Below, one piece after another: positions 17,280 to 25,608 of a stretch of 64,000 nt of DNA (positions are counted from its first letter, which is position 1; every line of letters begins with the position of its first letter). The stretch is from NCBI GenBank assembly GCA_963750255.1, contig CAVVPZ010000009.1, positions 62,001-126,000 of the forward strand, in the 5' to 3' direction. The DNA is from DATLED01 sp963750255 (lineage in GTDB: Bacteria > Actinomycetota > Acidimicrobiia > Acidimicrobiales > CADCTF01). The notes beneath the pieces were generated by a model, which saw nothing but the letters and a program-made list of their open reading frames with translations, ran no database searches and was not told the origin of the DNA. A program made the position numbers and the translations under genes.

Positions 17280-17891
17280 GTGGGGTTGCCTGGGCTGGAC
17301 CTGCGGGACATCGCTGGTCGCGCCGCGCCCGTGGCCCTGGCCAGCGAGCAGTTGCTGGCCGTGCCCGACTCCCTCCGGTCGTTGTTCCCCCGGGGCGGGC
17401 TGCGGCGGGGGAGCGTGGTCGGCGTCGACGCCGCCTCCGGTGCGGCGCTGGCCCTGGCCGTGGTGTCGGGCCCGTCGCAGGCCGGGTCGTGGGTGGCCGT
17501 GGTGGGGTGGCCGGCGCTCGGCGCGGTGGCGGCGTCGGAGGCCGGCGTCGACCTGGCCCGGTGCGCCCTGGTGACCGACCCCGGCCCGTCGTGGCCGACG
17601 GTGGTCGCCGCCCTAATCGACGCCATCGACGTCGTCGCCCTGCGGGCTCCGGAGCGGGTGCGGGCCGCCGATGCTCGCCGGTTGTCGGCCCGGGTCCGCG
17701 AGCGGGGATCGGTACTGGTGGTCGTCGGTGCGTGGCCCGAGGGTCCCGACGTGCGGCTCCGGGTCGAGCGAACCGAGTGGTCCGGCCTCGGCCGGGGCCA
17801 CGGCGCCCTGACCCACCGCCGGTTGTCGGTCGTCGGCGGCGGACGCGGGGCGGCGGCCCGAGAACGGCGCGCCACGGTGGTGTTGCCGTGA
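17280..17891 (+). CDS. imuA': ImuA' (actinobacterial mutasome accessory, RecA-like)
   Basis: About 203 residues. It is the short RecA-like protein that precedes ImuB in actinobacterial SOS cassettes. The GGLRRGSVVGVDAASGAALAL region is where RecA has its Walker A, but no GxxxxGKT is present. It is followed by the LVTDPGPSWPTVVAALIDAID and VVALRAPERVRAADARRL blocks. It is thought to bridge ImuB and DnaE2 during mutagenic translesion synthesis. Possible starts are TTG 17244, ATG 17262 and GTG 17280. The first is the -35 box and the second lies in the LexA operator, so the leaderless GTG is preferred. Its stop overlaps imuB by 4 bases. Confidence 0.8.
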   Translation: MGLPGLDLRDIAGRAAPVALASEQLLAVPDSLRSLFPRGGLRRGSVVGVDAASGAALALAVVSGPSQAGSWVAVVGWPALGAVAASEAGVDLARCALVTDPGPSWPTVVAALIDAIDVVALRAPERVRAADARRLSARVRERGSVLVVVGAWPEGPDVRLRVERTEWSGLGRGHGALTHRRLSVVGGGRGAAARERRATVVLP

Positions 17892-19459
17892 GCGAAGTTC
17901 GGGCCGAGCGGACCGTGGTGGTGTGGTGCCCCGACTGGCCGGTCACGGCCGCGTCGGCGGACGGGATCGAGGCGGGCGCGCCGGTGGCCGTGTTCCACGC
18001 CAACCGGGTGGTGGCGTGTTCGGCGTCGGCCCGGGCCGAGGGCGTGCAGCGCGGCATCCGTCGCCGCGAGGCCCAGAGCCGGTGTCCCGAACTGGTGGTG
18101 GTCGACCACGACCCCGGGCGTGACGCCCGCGCCTTCGAGCCGGTGGTCGCCGCCCTCGACGAGCTCTGTCCCCGCATCGAGGTGCTGCGCCCCGGGTGTT
18201 GTGCCTTCGCCGCCCGCGGCCCGTCCCGCTACTTCGGTGGCGAGGAGGCCATGGCCGCGCTGGTGGTCGCCACGGTCCCCGTCGCGATCCGGGTGGGCGT
18301 GGCCGACGGCACCTTCGCCGCCCGGCTGGCGGCTCGCGCCGTCGATTTCTCGACAGCCGAGCCGGTCCGGATCGTGCCGGCGGCGGAGAGCCGGTCGTTC
18401 CTGGCCGAGTTCCCGGTGTCGACCCTTGAGCGCCCCGACCTGGCCGACCTGTTGTCCCGCCTCGGCATCCGCACCCTCGGGGCCCTGGCCGCCCTGCCGC
18501 CGGCACAGGTGCTGGCCCGCTTCGGTGCCGAGGGCGAGCGGGCCCACCGGCTGGCCCGGGCCCTCGACGAACGCCCGCTGCAGGCCCGCATCGTCCCCCC
18601 CGACTTCAGCGCCGCAGCCGAGATCGACCCACCGGCCGACCGCGTCGACCGGGCCGCGTTCGTGGCCAAGACGTTGGCCGACGACCTCCACGACGAACTG
18701 GCGACCCGGGGCCTGGCCTGCACCCGCATCCTCATCGAGGCCGAGACCGAACACGGCGAGGAACTGGCCCGGCTGTGGCGCCACGACGGCGCTCTCACGG
18801 CCACGGCCATCGCCGAGCGGGTGCGGTGGCAACTCGACGGGTGGCTCAACGCCGCTGCGTGGGGTGACCGGCCCACGTCGGGGATCTCGCGGGTGCGCCT
18901 CACCCCCGACGAGGTCCGTCCCGACACCGGTCGCCAGCTCGGGTTCTGGGGTGGCAGCACCCTCAACGACGAGCGGGCCGCCCGCGCACTGGCCCGCGTG
19001 CAGGGAATGCTCGGTCCCGCCGGGGTGGGCACGGCCGTGTTGCAGGGCGGACGCTCCCCAGGCGAACGGGCCCGCTTCGTCCCCTGGGGCGACGCCCGCG
19101 AAGCCGACCGCCCCGAACTCGAAGCCGATCGGTCGCCGTGGCCCGGGGCCGTGCCGGCCCCGGCGCCCGCCCTCGTGCATCCGGTGCCGCTGGCGGCCGA
19201 GGTCGTCGACCGCGCCGGCGCTGCGGTCGTCGTCACCAGCCGTGGCGGTTGCCGGGGCGAACCCGTCCGCCTGTCGATCGACGGTGGCCGGTGGGAGGAG
19301 ATCGTCGGCTGGGCCGGCCCCTGGCCCGTCGACGAGCGGTGGTGGGACCCGCCCGCCCACCGTCGTCGGGCCCGCTTCCAATTCCTCACCGCCTCCGGCG
19401 TCGCCTATCTGGCCGCCGTCGAGTCGACCCGCTGGTGGATCGAAGCCACCTACGACTGA
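17888..19459 (+). CDS. imuB: ImuB, Y-family polymerase-like mutasome subunit
   Basis: A 523-residue protein. The N-terminus has the Y-family palm/fingers architecture (VVVWCPDWPVTAA, RVVACSASARAEGVQRGIRRREAQ) but lacks the acidic DxD-type catalytic residues, as known for ImuB. The thumb helix-hairpin-helix region follows (LLSRLGIRTLGALAALP). Residues 350-355 read QLGFWG, a close match to the QLPLWG beta-clamp-binding motif described for mycobacterial ImuB. The C-terminal 120 residues form the ImuB-C region. It works as the clamp-binding hub for DnaE2. The GTG start overlaps the imuA' stop (GTGA), and the genes share the LexA-controlled promoter. Confidence 0.88.
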   Translation: MSEVRAERTVVVWCPDWPVTAASADGIEAGAPVAVFHANRVVACSASARAEGVQRGIRRREAQSRCPELVVVDHDPGRDARAFEPVVAALDELCPRIEVLRPGCCAFAARGPSRYFGGEEAMAALVVATVPVAIRVGVADGTFAARLAARAVDFSTAEPVRIVPAAESRSFLAEFPVSTLERPDLADLLSRLGIRTLGALAALPPAQVLARFGAEGERAHRLARALDERPLQARIVPPDFSAAAEIDPPADRVDRAAFVAKTLADDLHDELATRGLACTRILIEAETEHGEELARLWRHDGALTATAIAERVRWQLDGWLNAAAWGDRPTSGISRVRLTPDEVRPDTGRQLGFWGGSTLNDERAARALARVQGMLGPAGVGTAVLQGGRSPGERARFVPWGDAREADRPELEADRSPWPGAVPAPAPALVHPVPLAAEVVDRAGAAVVVTSRGGCRGEPVRLSIDGGRWEEIVGWAGPWPVDERWWDPPAHRRRARFQFLTASGVAYLAAVESTRWWIEATYD

Positions 19460-19470
19460 CCCCCCACCCG

Positions 19471-19518
19471 GCTTTCCGGCAGAAGGTGTCGCTCGGGCGC
19501 ACGTTCGCGCCGGAAAGC
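19471..19518. repeat. 48-bp inverted-repeat element, family A copy 1
   Basis: Arms are GCTTTCCGGC and GCCGGAAAGC (10 bp, perfect), total length 48 bp. The interior contains the family motif GTCGYYCGGGCG. It lies 11 bases after the imuB stop, where a hairpin could also terminate transcription. Confidence 0.8.
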
Positions 19519-19535
19519 GCCGAAGAGTCCTGGAC

Positions 19536-19583
19536 GCTTTCCGGCAGAAGATGTCGTCCGGGCGCATGTTGGCGCCGGAAAGC
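19536..19583. repeat. 48-bp inverted-repeat element, family A copy 2
   Basis: Same 10-bp arms and exactly the same 48-bp length as copy 1, 17 bases downstream of it in tandem orientation. The interior differs at about five positions. It ends 14 bases before the stop of the convergent gene at 19598. Confidence 0.8.
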
Positions 19584-19597
19584 GGAGGGGGGGTGGG

Positions 19598-20068
19598 TCA
19601 GGATTCGAGTTGGGTGAGGAGGGCTTCGACGATGCTCACGCGCCCGTTGGTGCGCTCCCAGTCGTCGCCGATGCGTTGGTGGTCGACGAGGCCGAAGGCA
19701 TCCGGTTCGAGGCCGAGGGCGGCGACCACTGCCGCCCGCAGGAGCGACGGCTCGGTTTCGTCGCCGTGGGCGGGAAACGCCTCGAGTCCCTCCCACAGCG
19801 ACACCACCGGGACGGGCGGGTCCTCCCCGGCCACCACGCGTGCGGCCATCGTCGGGAAGACGTCGTAGGTACCGAGACCCGATGGGCGTTCGTATCCGGC
19901 GACCGGATGCAGTCGCCACTCGAGCACGATGTCGCCGGGCCCGTTCTCGACCAGCCAGGTCTGAGATCCGTTGACGTAGGCATCGACGGGGTCACCCAGA
20001 CGCTCGTCGAGCGCGGCGATCACCTCGTCGCTCGCCCGCCAGACGCACGTCGGTGTCCGGTCGCTCAC
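19598..20068 (-). CDS. Conserved hypothetical protein (last gene of the catabolic operon)
   Basis: A 156-residue acidic soluble protein with no recognised domain, signal peptide or membrane segment. It starts MSDRTPTCVWRASDEVIAAL and contains the segments WLVENGPGDIVLEWRLHPVAGY and GTYDVFPTMAARVVAG. Its start overlaps the stop of the preceding toroid-like protein gene by 4 bases, so it is the final gene of an eight-gene coupled series. Its function is unknown. Confidence 0.65.
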   Translation of the reverse strand: MSDRTPTCVWRASDEVIAALDERLGDPVDAYVNGSQTWLVENGPGDIVLEWRLHPVAGYERPSGLGTYDVFPTMAARVVAGEDPPVPVVSLWEGLEAFPAHGDETEPSLLRAAVVAALGLEPDAFGLVDHQRIGDDWERTNGRVSIVEALLTQLES

Positions 20069-21504
20069 GCCGGGTCGGCGACGAGACGCAACGAGAGGTC
20101 GTCAGTGCCGGTGGGGAATCGAACCTTGGCCACGTCGCCCTCGATCGTGACCGCCTCCGGGATGGCGGCGACCGTGACCGACAGCCCGGGAAGGCGCCAC
20201 TCGCGGCCGGAGAGATCCGCGCCGGCTGCGCCGGACACCCACCACTCGGGAGCCACCGGGCCCCGTCGGTCCGACGGCAGGCAGGTGACGGCGAGGGCAC
20301 CCGTCGAGGCCACGGCTCGTGCTGGCACGTAGTGAACGAGGCGGATCCAGCCCACGTCTCCGTCGGGAACGAGCCAGTGGACCGTGGCCGGGTGGTATTG
20401 CCCCCGAGCAGATGCCGCCTGCGCGCCCGACTCACCGCCACACATGACGGTGTCGGACAGCCATCCGGTCGCCACACGGTCGGTGCGGTCGGTGCCGGTG
20501 ATGCGCTGGGTGACGAGGTGCTCGCCCGAGAACTCCACCAGCGCGGCGAGGGCGTCGTCGGGCACGGCGGGCCCAAGATGTTCGGCCATCGGCCCGTGCG
20601 TGAAATCGTGCGAGTGGTCGAAGGCGGGCCCCTCAACATCCGGGAACGGAGCCCGTTCGGCGCCCACCGCAGGCCACATCCAGATCCCGAGAAGCGACGC
20701 ATAGGCGGTGAGATCCATGCCGTAGGAACGGCTCCACGGTCCGCAGAGGTTGCGCATACGAGGGTGGTACCAGCGGGCGATGTCACGCCAGAGGGTGGCT
20801 TCGATGCGGGCGCCGGCCTCGCGGAGCACGGGAGACGACGAGCGGTCGCGCCACAGGGCCAACGCGTAGAGGTCGATGCCGTAGTAGGTGGCCGAGTTGT
20901 ATTCCTCGAACGCGCCGAATTCGTCGAAGCAATCGACCACGGCGGCGGCGTAGTCCTCGGCGCCAGGGCGACCGCGCTCGACTTCGAGCCAGGCTCGCAT
21001 GAGCGCGATGTTCGAATAGGTCGGCGGCACTCGATCGAGCGGCTCGCTGGTGACGGCGAGGTCGATGGCGGCCTGCATCCGGCGTTGCGTGTCCGCTGGC
21101 AATTTCAGACCGGGCTGTCCGTCCTGGAGCACGAGTTCGAACACGGTCCCCACGAACTGCCTCCAGTTCGGGTCGTAGTCGACCCACCTCGTGGCGCCCA
21201 CGAGGGGGGGAACCGGTGTCTCCAGAAAGCGGGCGAACGTCCCGTGCCACTCGGCCGAGGCGGTGTCGGGGGACGAGTACTGGCAGTTGCACAACGCGTC
21301 AAACGTGCGAGCGGCTCGCTCGACGTCGCCCGGGCCGGATCGGAACAACACTCCTGCGGCGTACCACGCCGACTGGGGCACGAGGTGGAGCGATCGAGGT
21401 GGGGCCAGATCGTCGAGCGACCCTTCCATGTTCCAGAGCAGCCCGACGCCGGCATCCCACCACGGGTCCATCCAGGCCATCGAACGGTCGAGGAGATCAC
21501 CCAT
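20065..21504 (-). CDS. Putative alpha/alpha-toroid protein, possible carbohydrate hydrolase or lyase
   Basis: A 479-residue protein. The first 340 residues are helical, with aromatic-rich repeats (SMAWMDPWWDAGVGLLWN, TYSNIALMRAWLEVERG, YNSATYYGIDLYALALW, NLCGPWSRSYGMDLTAY) resembling alpha/alpha toroid glycan-active enzymes. The last 130 residues are beta-rich (WLVPDGDVGWIRLVHYVPA, GREWRLPGLSVTVAAIPE), like the C-terminal sandwich of such enzymes. No signal peptide is seen, so a cytoplasmic substrate is implied. I cannot name the catalytic residues. The ATG at 21504 overlaps the upstream membrane-protein stop by 8 bases; the longer ORF to 21723 is an artefact. Confidence 0.65.
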   Translation of the reverse strand: MGDLLDRSMAWMDPWWDAGVGLLWNMEGSLDDLAPPRSLHLVPQSAWYAAGVLFRSGPGDVERAARTFDALCNCQYSSPDTASAEWHGTFARFLETPVPPLVGATRWVDYDPNWRQFVGTVFELVLQDGQPGLKLPADTQRRMQAAIDLAVTSEPLDRVPPTYSNIALMRAWLEVERGRPGAEDYAAAVVDCFDEFGAFEEYNSATYYGIDLYALALWRDRSSSPVLREAGARIEATLWRDIARWYHPRMRNLCGPWSRSYGMDLTAYASLLGIWMWPAVGAERAPFPDVEGPAFDHSHDFTHGPMAEHLGPAVPDDALAALVEFSGEHLVTQRITGTDRTDRVATGWLSDTVMCGGESGAQAASARGQYHPATVHWLVPDGDVGWIRLVHYVPARAVASTGALAVTCLPSDRRGPVAPEWWVSGAAGADLSGREWRLPGLSVTVAAIPEAVTIEGDVAKVRFPTGTDDLSLRLVADPA

Positions 21505-22480
21505 GAAATCGCACCGGACCCTCCGCCGCCGGGGCCGAGATGACAGCGAGCGCGACGCCGGTGAGCACCGAGAAGATGACCGAGCCGGTCCAGATCTCGG
21601 CCGGCCAGTGCACGCCCCACACGAGCGCGTGCACGCCGAAGTATCCAAGCCAGCAGACGAGTGGAACCACCGAGCCGAGCACGAGACCGTGTCGGCCCTC
21701 GAGACCGCGGACAGCGATGGCATCGGCCACGGCGCCGCCGAGCGCGAACGGTGCAGCGAGGGCGATGGCGTCGAATCCCTCGAGGCCGGCGAGCGCGACT
21801 GCCGAGGCGGTGAAGAGGATCGTGAACGTCCCCGCCGGTGGCCGCCACCGACGCAGGACGAAGAACATGGCGCCGAGGAGGATCGCGGTGCGGATGATCA
21901 CTGCTGAGACACCACGGATCTGGTCGGGCTCCCACCGCCGGTTGGCTCCGGCGATGGGAGTGGCGGCGGACTGGTTCATGAGGAAGAACAACGCCACTCC
22001 GGTGACGAGGGTGAGCGACGCGAGGGTCGGCCCGAGCTCGCGCAACGGTGGCCGCGTGCCGACGGTGGGCGAAGCCACGCGTATCGGCGCCGACACCATA
22101 AGCGCGCCGCCGACCATCAACGCGAGATGGGTGGGACTGAGGAGCGCCTCGGTGCTGACCTCGATCCCGAAGATCGAGTGCCAGATGCCGTCACCGATCG
22201 CGCCCACGACGAACAGGCCGAGCCCGACGTTGGCCAGGCGGTCGATGCCGCCGCTGACGTCGCTCCCGTGGCGTCCCGCCCACGCGAACCAAGCCACCGC
22301 CCCGATGAAGCCCGAGTAGAGCACTCCATGCCAGGGCGAGAAGAACGTCTCGGGCTTCTCGACCTGATGGGCCCACCCGTCGAGGAACAGTCCGCCGATC
22401 ATCCACGTGCCGAAGAACGCCACGGCGAGGCTTGCCCGACGAGTTCCGGCATCAGCGGCCCGGATCACCTGCGTAATCAT
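21497..22480 (-). CDS. Polytopic membrane protein of unknown function
   Basis: A 327-residue protein with about 8-9 hydrophobic segments. Conserved-looking aromatic/His motifs include FLDGWAHQ, FFSPWHGVLYSGF and IGDGIWHSIFG in the N-terminal half, then alternating helices to the C-terminus. The His residues facing the membrane surface (WAHQ, PWHG, IWHS) are reminiscent of metal- or cofactor-binding membrane proteins, but no family was identified. The ATG at 22480 overlaps the DUF6807 stop by 4 bases. As the only multi-pass protein in the operon it is the best candidate for a transporter, which is inference. Confidence 0.7.
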   Translation of the reverse strand: MITQVIRAADAGTRRASLAVAFFGTWMIGGLFLDGWAHQVEKPETFFSPWHGVLYSGFIGAVAWFAWAGRHGSDVSGGIDRLANVGLGLFVVGAIGDGIWHSIFGIEVSTEALLSPTHLALMVGGALMVSAPIRVASPTVGTRPPLRELGPTLASLTLVTGVALFFLMNQSAATPIAGANRRWEPDQIRGVSAVIIRTAILLGAMFFVLRRWRPPAGTFTILFTASAVALAGLEGFDAIALAAPFALGGAVADAIAVRGLEGRHGLVLGSVVPLVCWLGYFGVHALVWGVHWPAEIWTGSVIFSVLTGVALAVISAPAAEGPVRFHG

Positions 22481-23217
22481 AAGGGCAACGTACCTTCGGA
22501 CCAGGCAGTCCACGCGTCGTCACACGTGGCCGCGTCCCACTGACCGTCGTGGACGACGAGGCGGTAACGGAGGGTGAGCACCTCGCCGGCGGGCACGGTC
22601 ATGGCTTCGTGGAAGAGGAAGGCGGCGTTGAGATAGTTGGACCACCCGTCGGTGCCGTAGACCCGCGACCGGGTGGCCCCGTACCAGGGCACCGGATGGC
22701 GGGGGTTGTCGGGGTGGTCGAGGAAGAGGATGCCGGCGTCGTCGTTGCCGAGGTCGCACCACGTCGATGGCACGCCTTCGGGGCGGCGGTGCACGGACCC
22801 GTCGGCCAGCAAGATCCGGGTGTCCTCCCAGTCTCCTGACCCGCGCAGCGTGAGTCCGCCGTATCCGCCCCACGTGGTGTACGGGGTGCGGTCGAGCGTG
22901 ACATCAACGCGGGGACGCAGCGCCGTCGTCCAGTCGATGGCGTACGCGTCGGACCGTCCGAGGTCGCGGCGATCGATGGTGCGCTGTTCGTCGACGACCG
23001 CGTCGCCGTTGGCCGAACGCCACTCGATGCGTCCGCCCCCGAGGTCGACCTGCTCGCCGAAGGGTTCGTCGGCGGGCTCCTCCCAGAAGTTCTCCCCGTT
23101 CACGTACTTGATGGCAAACCAGAGGGCGCGATGCCATTCGTGGTCTGGCGGCGAGACTCGGGTCAAGAGCCGGCCGCCCGGCGACATCACGGGGTGGAGA
23201 TGGGGTTTGGTCGTCAT
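22477..23217 (-). CDS. DUF6807 (PmoA-like) family protein
   Basis: A 246-residue beta-rich protein of the PmoA-like DUF6807 family. It contains HPVMSPGGRLLTRVSPPDHEWHRALWF near the N-terminus (proline-glycine turn, then the conserved D-H-x-W-H-R), GGYGGLTLRGSG mid-protein, and the DHPDNPRHPVPWY motif in which the His and Asp residues recur. The family is found in sugar-utilisation loci beside Gfo/Idh/MocA oxidoreductases, as here, but its reaction is not established. It is coupled by ATGA overlaps on both sides. Confidence 0.8.
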   Translation of the reverse strand: MTTKPHLHPVMSPGGRLLTRVSPPDHEWHRALWFAIKYVNGENFWEEPADEPFGEQVDLGGGRIEWRSANGDAVVDEQRTIDRRDLGRSDAYAIDWTTALRPRVDVTLDRTPYTTWGGYGGLTLRGSGDWEDTRILLADGSVHRRPEGVPSTWCDLGNDDAGILFLDHPDNPRHPVPWYGATRSRVYGTDGWSNYLNAAFLFHEAMTVPAGEVLTLRYRLVVHDGQWDAATCDDAWTAWSEGTLPL

Positions 23218-24239
23218 CGACCCTCCAAGCGAACTTCGACTCGGGACTTCGCGGACTCGTACATCGCCTCCACCGCGGCGATGGCCCGCCGGGCATCGGC
23301 CAGCGTCACAGGAAGTTCTTGCCCCGATGCCAGCGCCCGGCCGTAGCGGGTGAACTGGCCGAGGAAGTTTTCGTCCTCGGGTTCGAACGACGCCAGTGCG
23401 CCTTCGATGGTCTCGCTGCCGCCGGAGGCGGTGAACGTCCACGGGTCGCCGCTGTTGGTATAGGGCTCGGTGCCGCTCTCGGCCGTCAGTCGCTCGAAGC
23501 AGAATCGGTGCCGCGTGATCTCGGCCAGCGAGCCGAGCGTGGCCGACATCGTGGCCAATGCGCCCCCCTCGAGCTCGAGGGACACGGCGGCGCAGTCCTC
23601 TGTCTCGACGTCGTTGACGCGGGTCGCTGTGCGGGCGGACAGCGCGACGACAGGGCCGGCGACGTAGGTGAGCATGTCGAGGGCGTGTACGGCGTGGGTG
23701 AGGAGCACGCCGCCCAGTTCGCCGGCGAAGGTTCCCCGCCAAGGAGCGGCGTAGTAATCCGCGCCCCGCCGCCACGACACCTCGATGGTCGCGGTGTGCA
23801 GCGGGCCGGTGAGCCCGGCGTCGACGAGGTGGCGGAGCTTTTGGAGGCCATGGCCGTAGCGGTACTGAAAGATCGGCATGACTCGTCGCCCGGTCTCCTC
23901 CTCGACTGCCCGCAACCGGTCGACGTCGGCTGCGGTGCCCACCACCGGCTTCTCGCAGACCACGTCGTGGCCGGCCCGTAGCGCCCGCGTGATCTGTTCG
24001 AGGTGCAGCGAAGGAGGAGTGCACAGATCGATGACGTCGATGCCGTCCTGACCGATCACGTCGTCGAGGTCGGAGGCGGCGAGTGCATCGGGAAACCGCT
24101 CGGCCGTCGCCGCCAGTCGAGCGGCGTCGTGGTCGCACACCGCAGCCACGCGGAATTCTTCAGGCACCCGTTTCCACGCCCACAAGTGGGCCCGTCCCAC
24201 GCCGAGGCCGACGACGGCGACGCCGCGGGGTTCAGGCAT
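23214..24239 (-). CDS. Gfo/Idh/MocA family NAD(P)-dependent oxidoreductase
   Basis: A 341-residue protein. The N-terminal Rossmann fold has VAVVGLGVGRAHLWAW (GxGxxG-like), followed by the family block VIDLCTPPSLHLEQITRALRAGHDVVCEKPV with the catalytic-site EKP. The C-terminal domain contains GGVLLTHAVHALDMLTYVAG, with the conserved GGxxxxxxxHxxD pattern. Such enzymes oxidise a sugar, polyol or cyclitol hydroxyl. The pairing with DUF6807, a DapA-type lyase and an Old Yellow Enzyme suggests a multi-step degradation of an oxygenated carbon source. The ATG at 24239 overlaps the upstream gene by 8 bases. Confidence 0.88.
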   Translation of the reverse strand: MPEPRGVAVVGLGVGRAHLWAWKRVPEEFRVAAVCDHDAARLAATAERFPDALAASDLDDVIGQDGIDVIDLCTPPSLHLEQITRALRAGHDVVCEKPVVGTAADVDRLRAVEEETGRRVMPIFQYRYGHGLQKLRHLVDAGLTGPLHTATIEVSWRRGADYYAAPWRGTFAGELGGVLLTHAVHALDMLTYVAGPVVALSARTATRVNDVETEDCAAVSLELEGGALATMSATLGSLAEITRHRFCFERLTAESGTEPYTNSGDPWTFTASGGSETIEGALASFEPEDENFLGQFTRYGRALASGQELPVTLADARRAIAAVEAMYESAKSRVEVRLEGR

Positions 24240-25608
24240 CGTCGACCACCGACGTGCGACTCGCCTTCTTGGCCGCGGCGAGGAGCGGTCTGTCGGGACG
24301 CGACTTGTAGAGCGGGTCCAGCGGCCAGCACCCGGACACCAGTCCATTGCGAGGCGCGGTGGTGCAGTCGCTGAACGTGCGGCAGATCCGTCGTCGGTCG
24401 AACGGTCGCCCGTTGCGAAGGTCGTCGGGGAGGTCGTGGTAGCTCAACATCATTCGGCCCAAGCCGATCCAGTCGGCGCCACCCGATTCGAGTACGCCGG
24501 CGGCAACATGAGGCAACCATTCCTGAAGGTATGAGTAGCCGGTGCCCACGACGGTGAGGTCGGGCCGGTGCGCCTTGAGCGCGGCGGTCGCTGCGAGCAG
24601 TCGAGCCACCCCGACCAGCGGGTCTTCGGGCGGAAGGTATCCGTCGGAAGGCGGGAAGAACGCCGGTCGCTGGATGTGGGGCACGTAATAGGGGCTGCCA
24701 GCCGTGATGCAAACCAGCCCGACGCCGAGATCGCCGATGAGGTCGAGCAGGGCGGCGGGCTCGGTCAGGTCGATGTCGAGTCCGGTGCCGTCGCCGCCGA
24801 ACGCGAAGCGGTAGCTGCCCCCGGTGTCGTCGGGTTCGCCGACGCCCGATTCGGCGGCCGGATGGTGGGGCACGAAGTCGAACGCGCTGAGCCGCACGCC
24901 GACGCCGAGACCGGGCGCCGCGGTGTGCACGGCTTCGATGCACCGGGCAAGGAACGCGGCCCGCTCCGCGAGCGACGGCCCGCCGTAGCGACCCTCTCGG
25001 TCGACGGCGCTCAACAACTCATGACCGAGGTATCCGTGACACGCCTTGACGTCGACGAAGTCGAAGCCGGCGTCGGCCGCCACCCGGGCCGCCTCCCCGA
25101 AGGCGTCGACCAACTCGTCGAGGTCGTCGTCGCTGAGCACTCGCACCGGCCCGGACGCCCGCCGGTCGAGCAGCGGGTGGTGGTAGGCGGCCAGCGGTCC
25201 GGCAGCGGAGTAGCGACCGGAGTGCGTCAACTGCAGGCCGATCTGCAACGCAGACGTCGAGTCCGCCCCGTACCGCTGGCGGTGGGCGTCGACGAGCGCG
25301 TGGCGGAGTCGACCGACGTGTCCCCCGATGAGGAGTTGGTGGGGGTTGGCCCGGCCGTCGGCCCGCACTGCCACCGCTTCGCCGCCCCACACCAACCCGG
25401 CTCCGCTCTCGCCGAAACGCGCCCAGCGCCGTTCGACCAGATCGGTGGGACGGCCGTCGTCGGTCGCGTCCCACCCCTCCATCGGGAGCACGGCGTAGCG
25501 CTCGGCGTGCGCCGGGTCGGGCGGATCGACGAAGGGAAGGGTGACGCCCAGCGAGGCGCAGTGAGCGACGAACTCTTCGGCCGTGCGCAGCTTCCTGACC
25601 TGGATCAC
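24232..25608 (-). CDS. Old Yellow Enzyme-type NADH:flavin oxidoreductase
   Basis: A 458-residue FMN-dependent TIM-barrel protein. Motifs include LPMEGWDATDDGRPTDLVERRW (FMN-binding start), GLQLTHSGRYS with the active-site His region, DVKACHGYLGHELLS (CHGYL), and VVGTGYSYLQEWLPHVAAGVL with GGADWIGLGRMML near the phosphate-binding end. A Cys-containing tail (RICRTFSDCTTAPRNG) resembles the linker of the 2,4-dienoyl-CoA reductase subgroup, but no FAD/NAD domain follows. The substrate is probably an activated alkene or enone intermediate. The start is GTG 25608, overlapping the DapA-like stop (GTGA). Confidence 0.85.
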   Translation of the reverse strand: MIQVRKLRTAEEFVAHCASLGVTLPFVDPPDPAHAERYAVLPMEGWDATDDGRPTDLVERRWARFGESGAGLVWGGEAVAVRADGRANPHQLLIGGHVGRLRHALVDAHRQRYGADSTSALQIGLQLTHSGRYSAAGPLAAYHHPLLDRRASGPVRVLSDDDLDELVDAFGEAARVAADAGFDFVDVKACHGYLGHELLSAVDREGRYGGPSLAERAAFLARCIEAVHTAAPGLGVGVRLSAFDFVPHHPAAESGVGEPDDTGGSYRFAFGGDGTGLDIDLTEPAALLDLIGDLGVGLVCITAGSPYYVPHIQRPAFFPPSDGYLPPEDPLVGVARLLAATAALKAHRPDLTVVGTGYSYLQEWLPHVAAGVLESGGADWIGLGRMMLSYHDLPDDLRNGRPFDRRRICRTFSDCTTAPRNGLVSGCWPLDPLYKSRPDRPLLAAAKKASRTSVVDDA

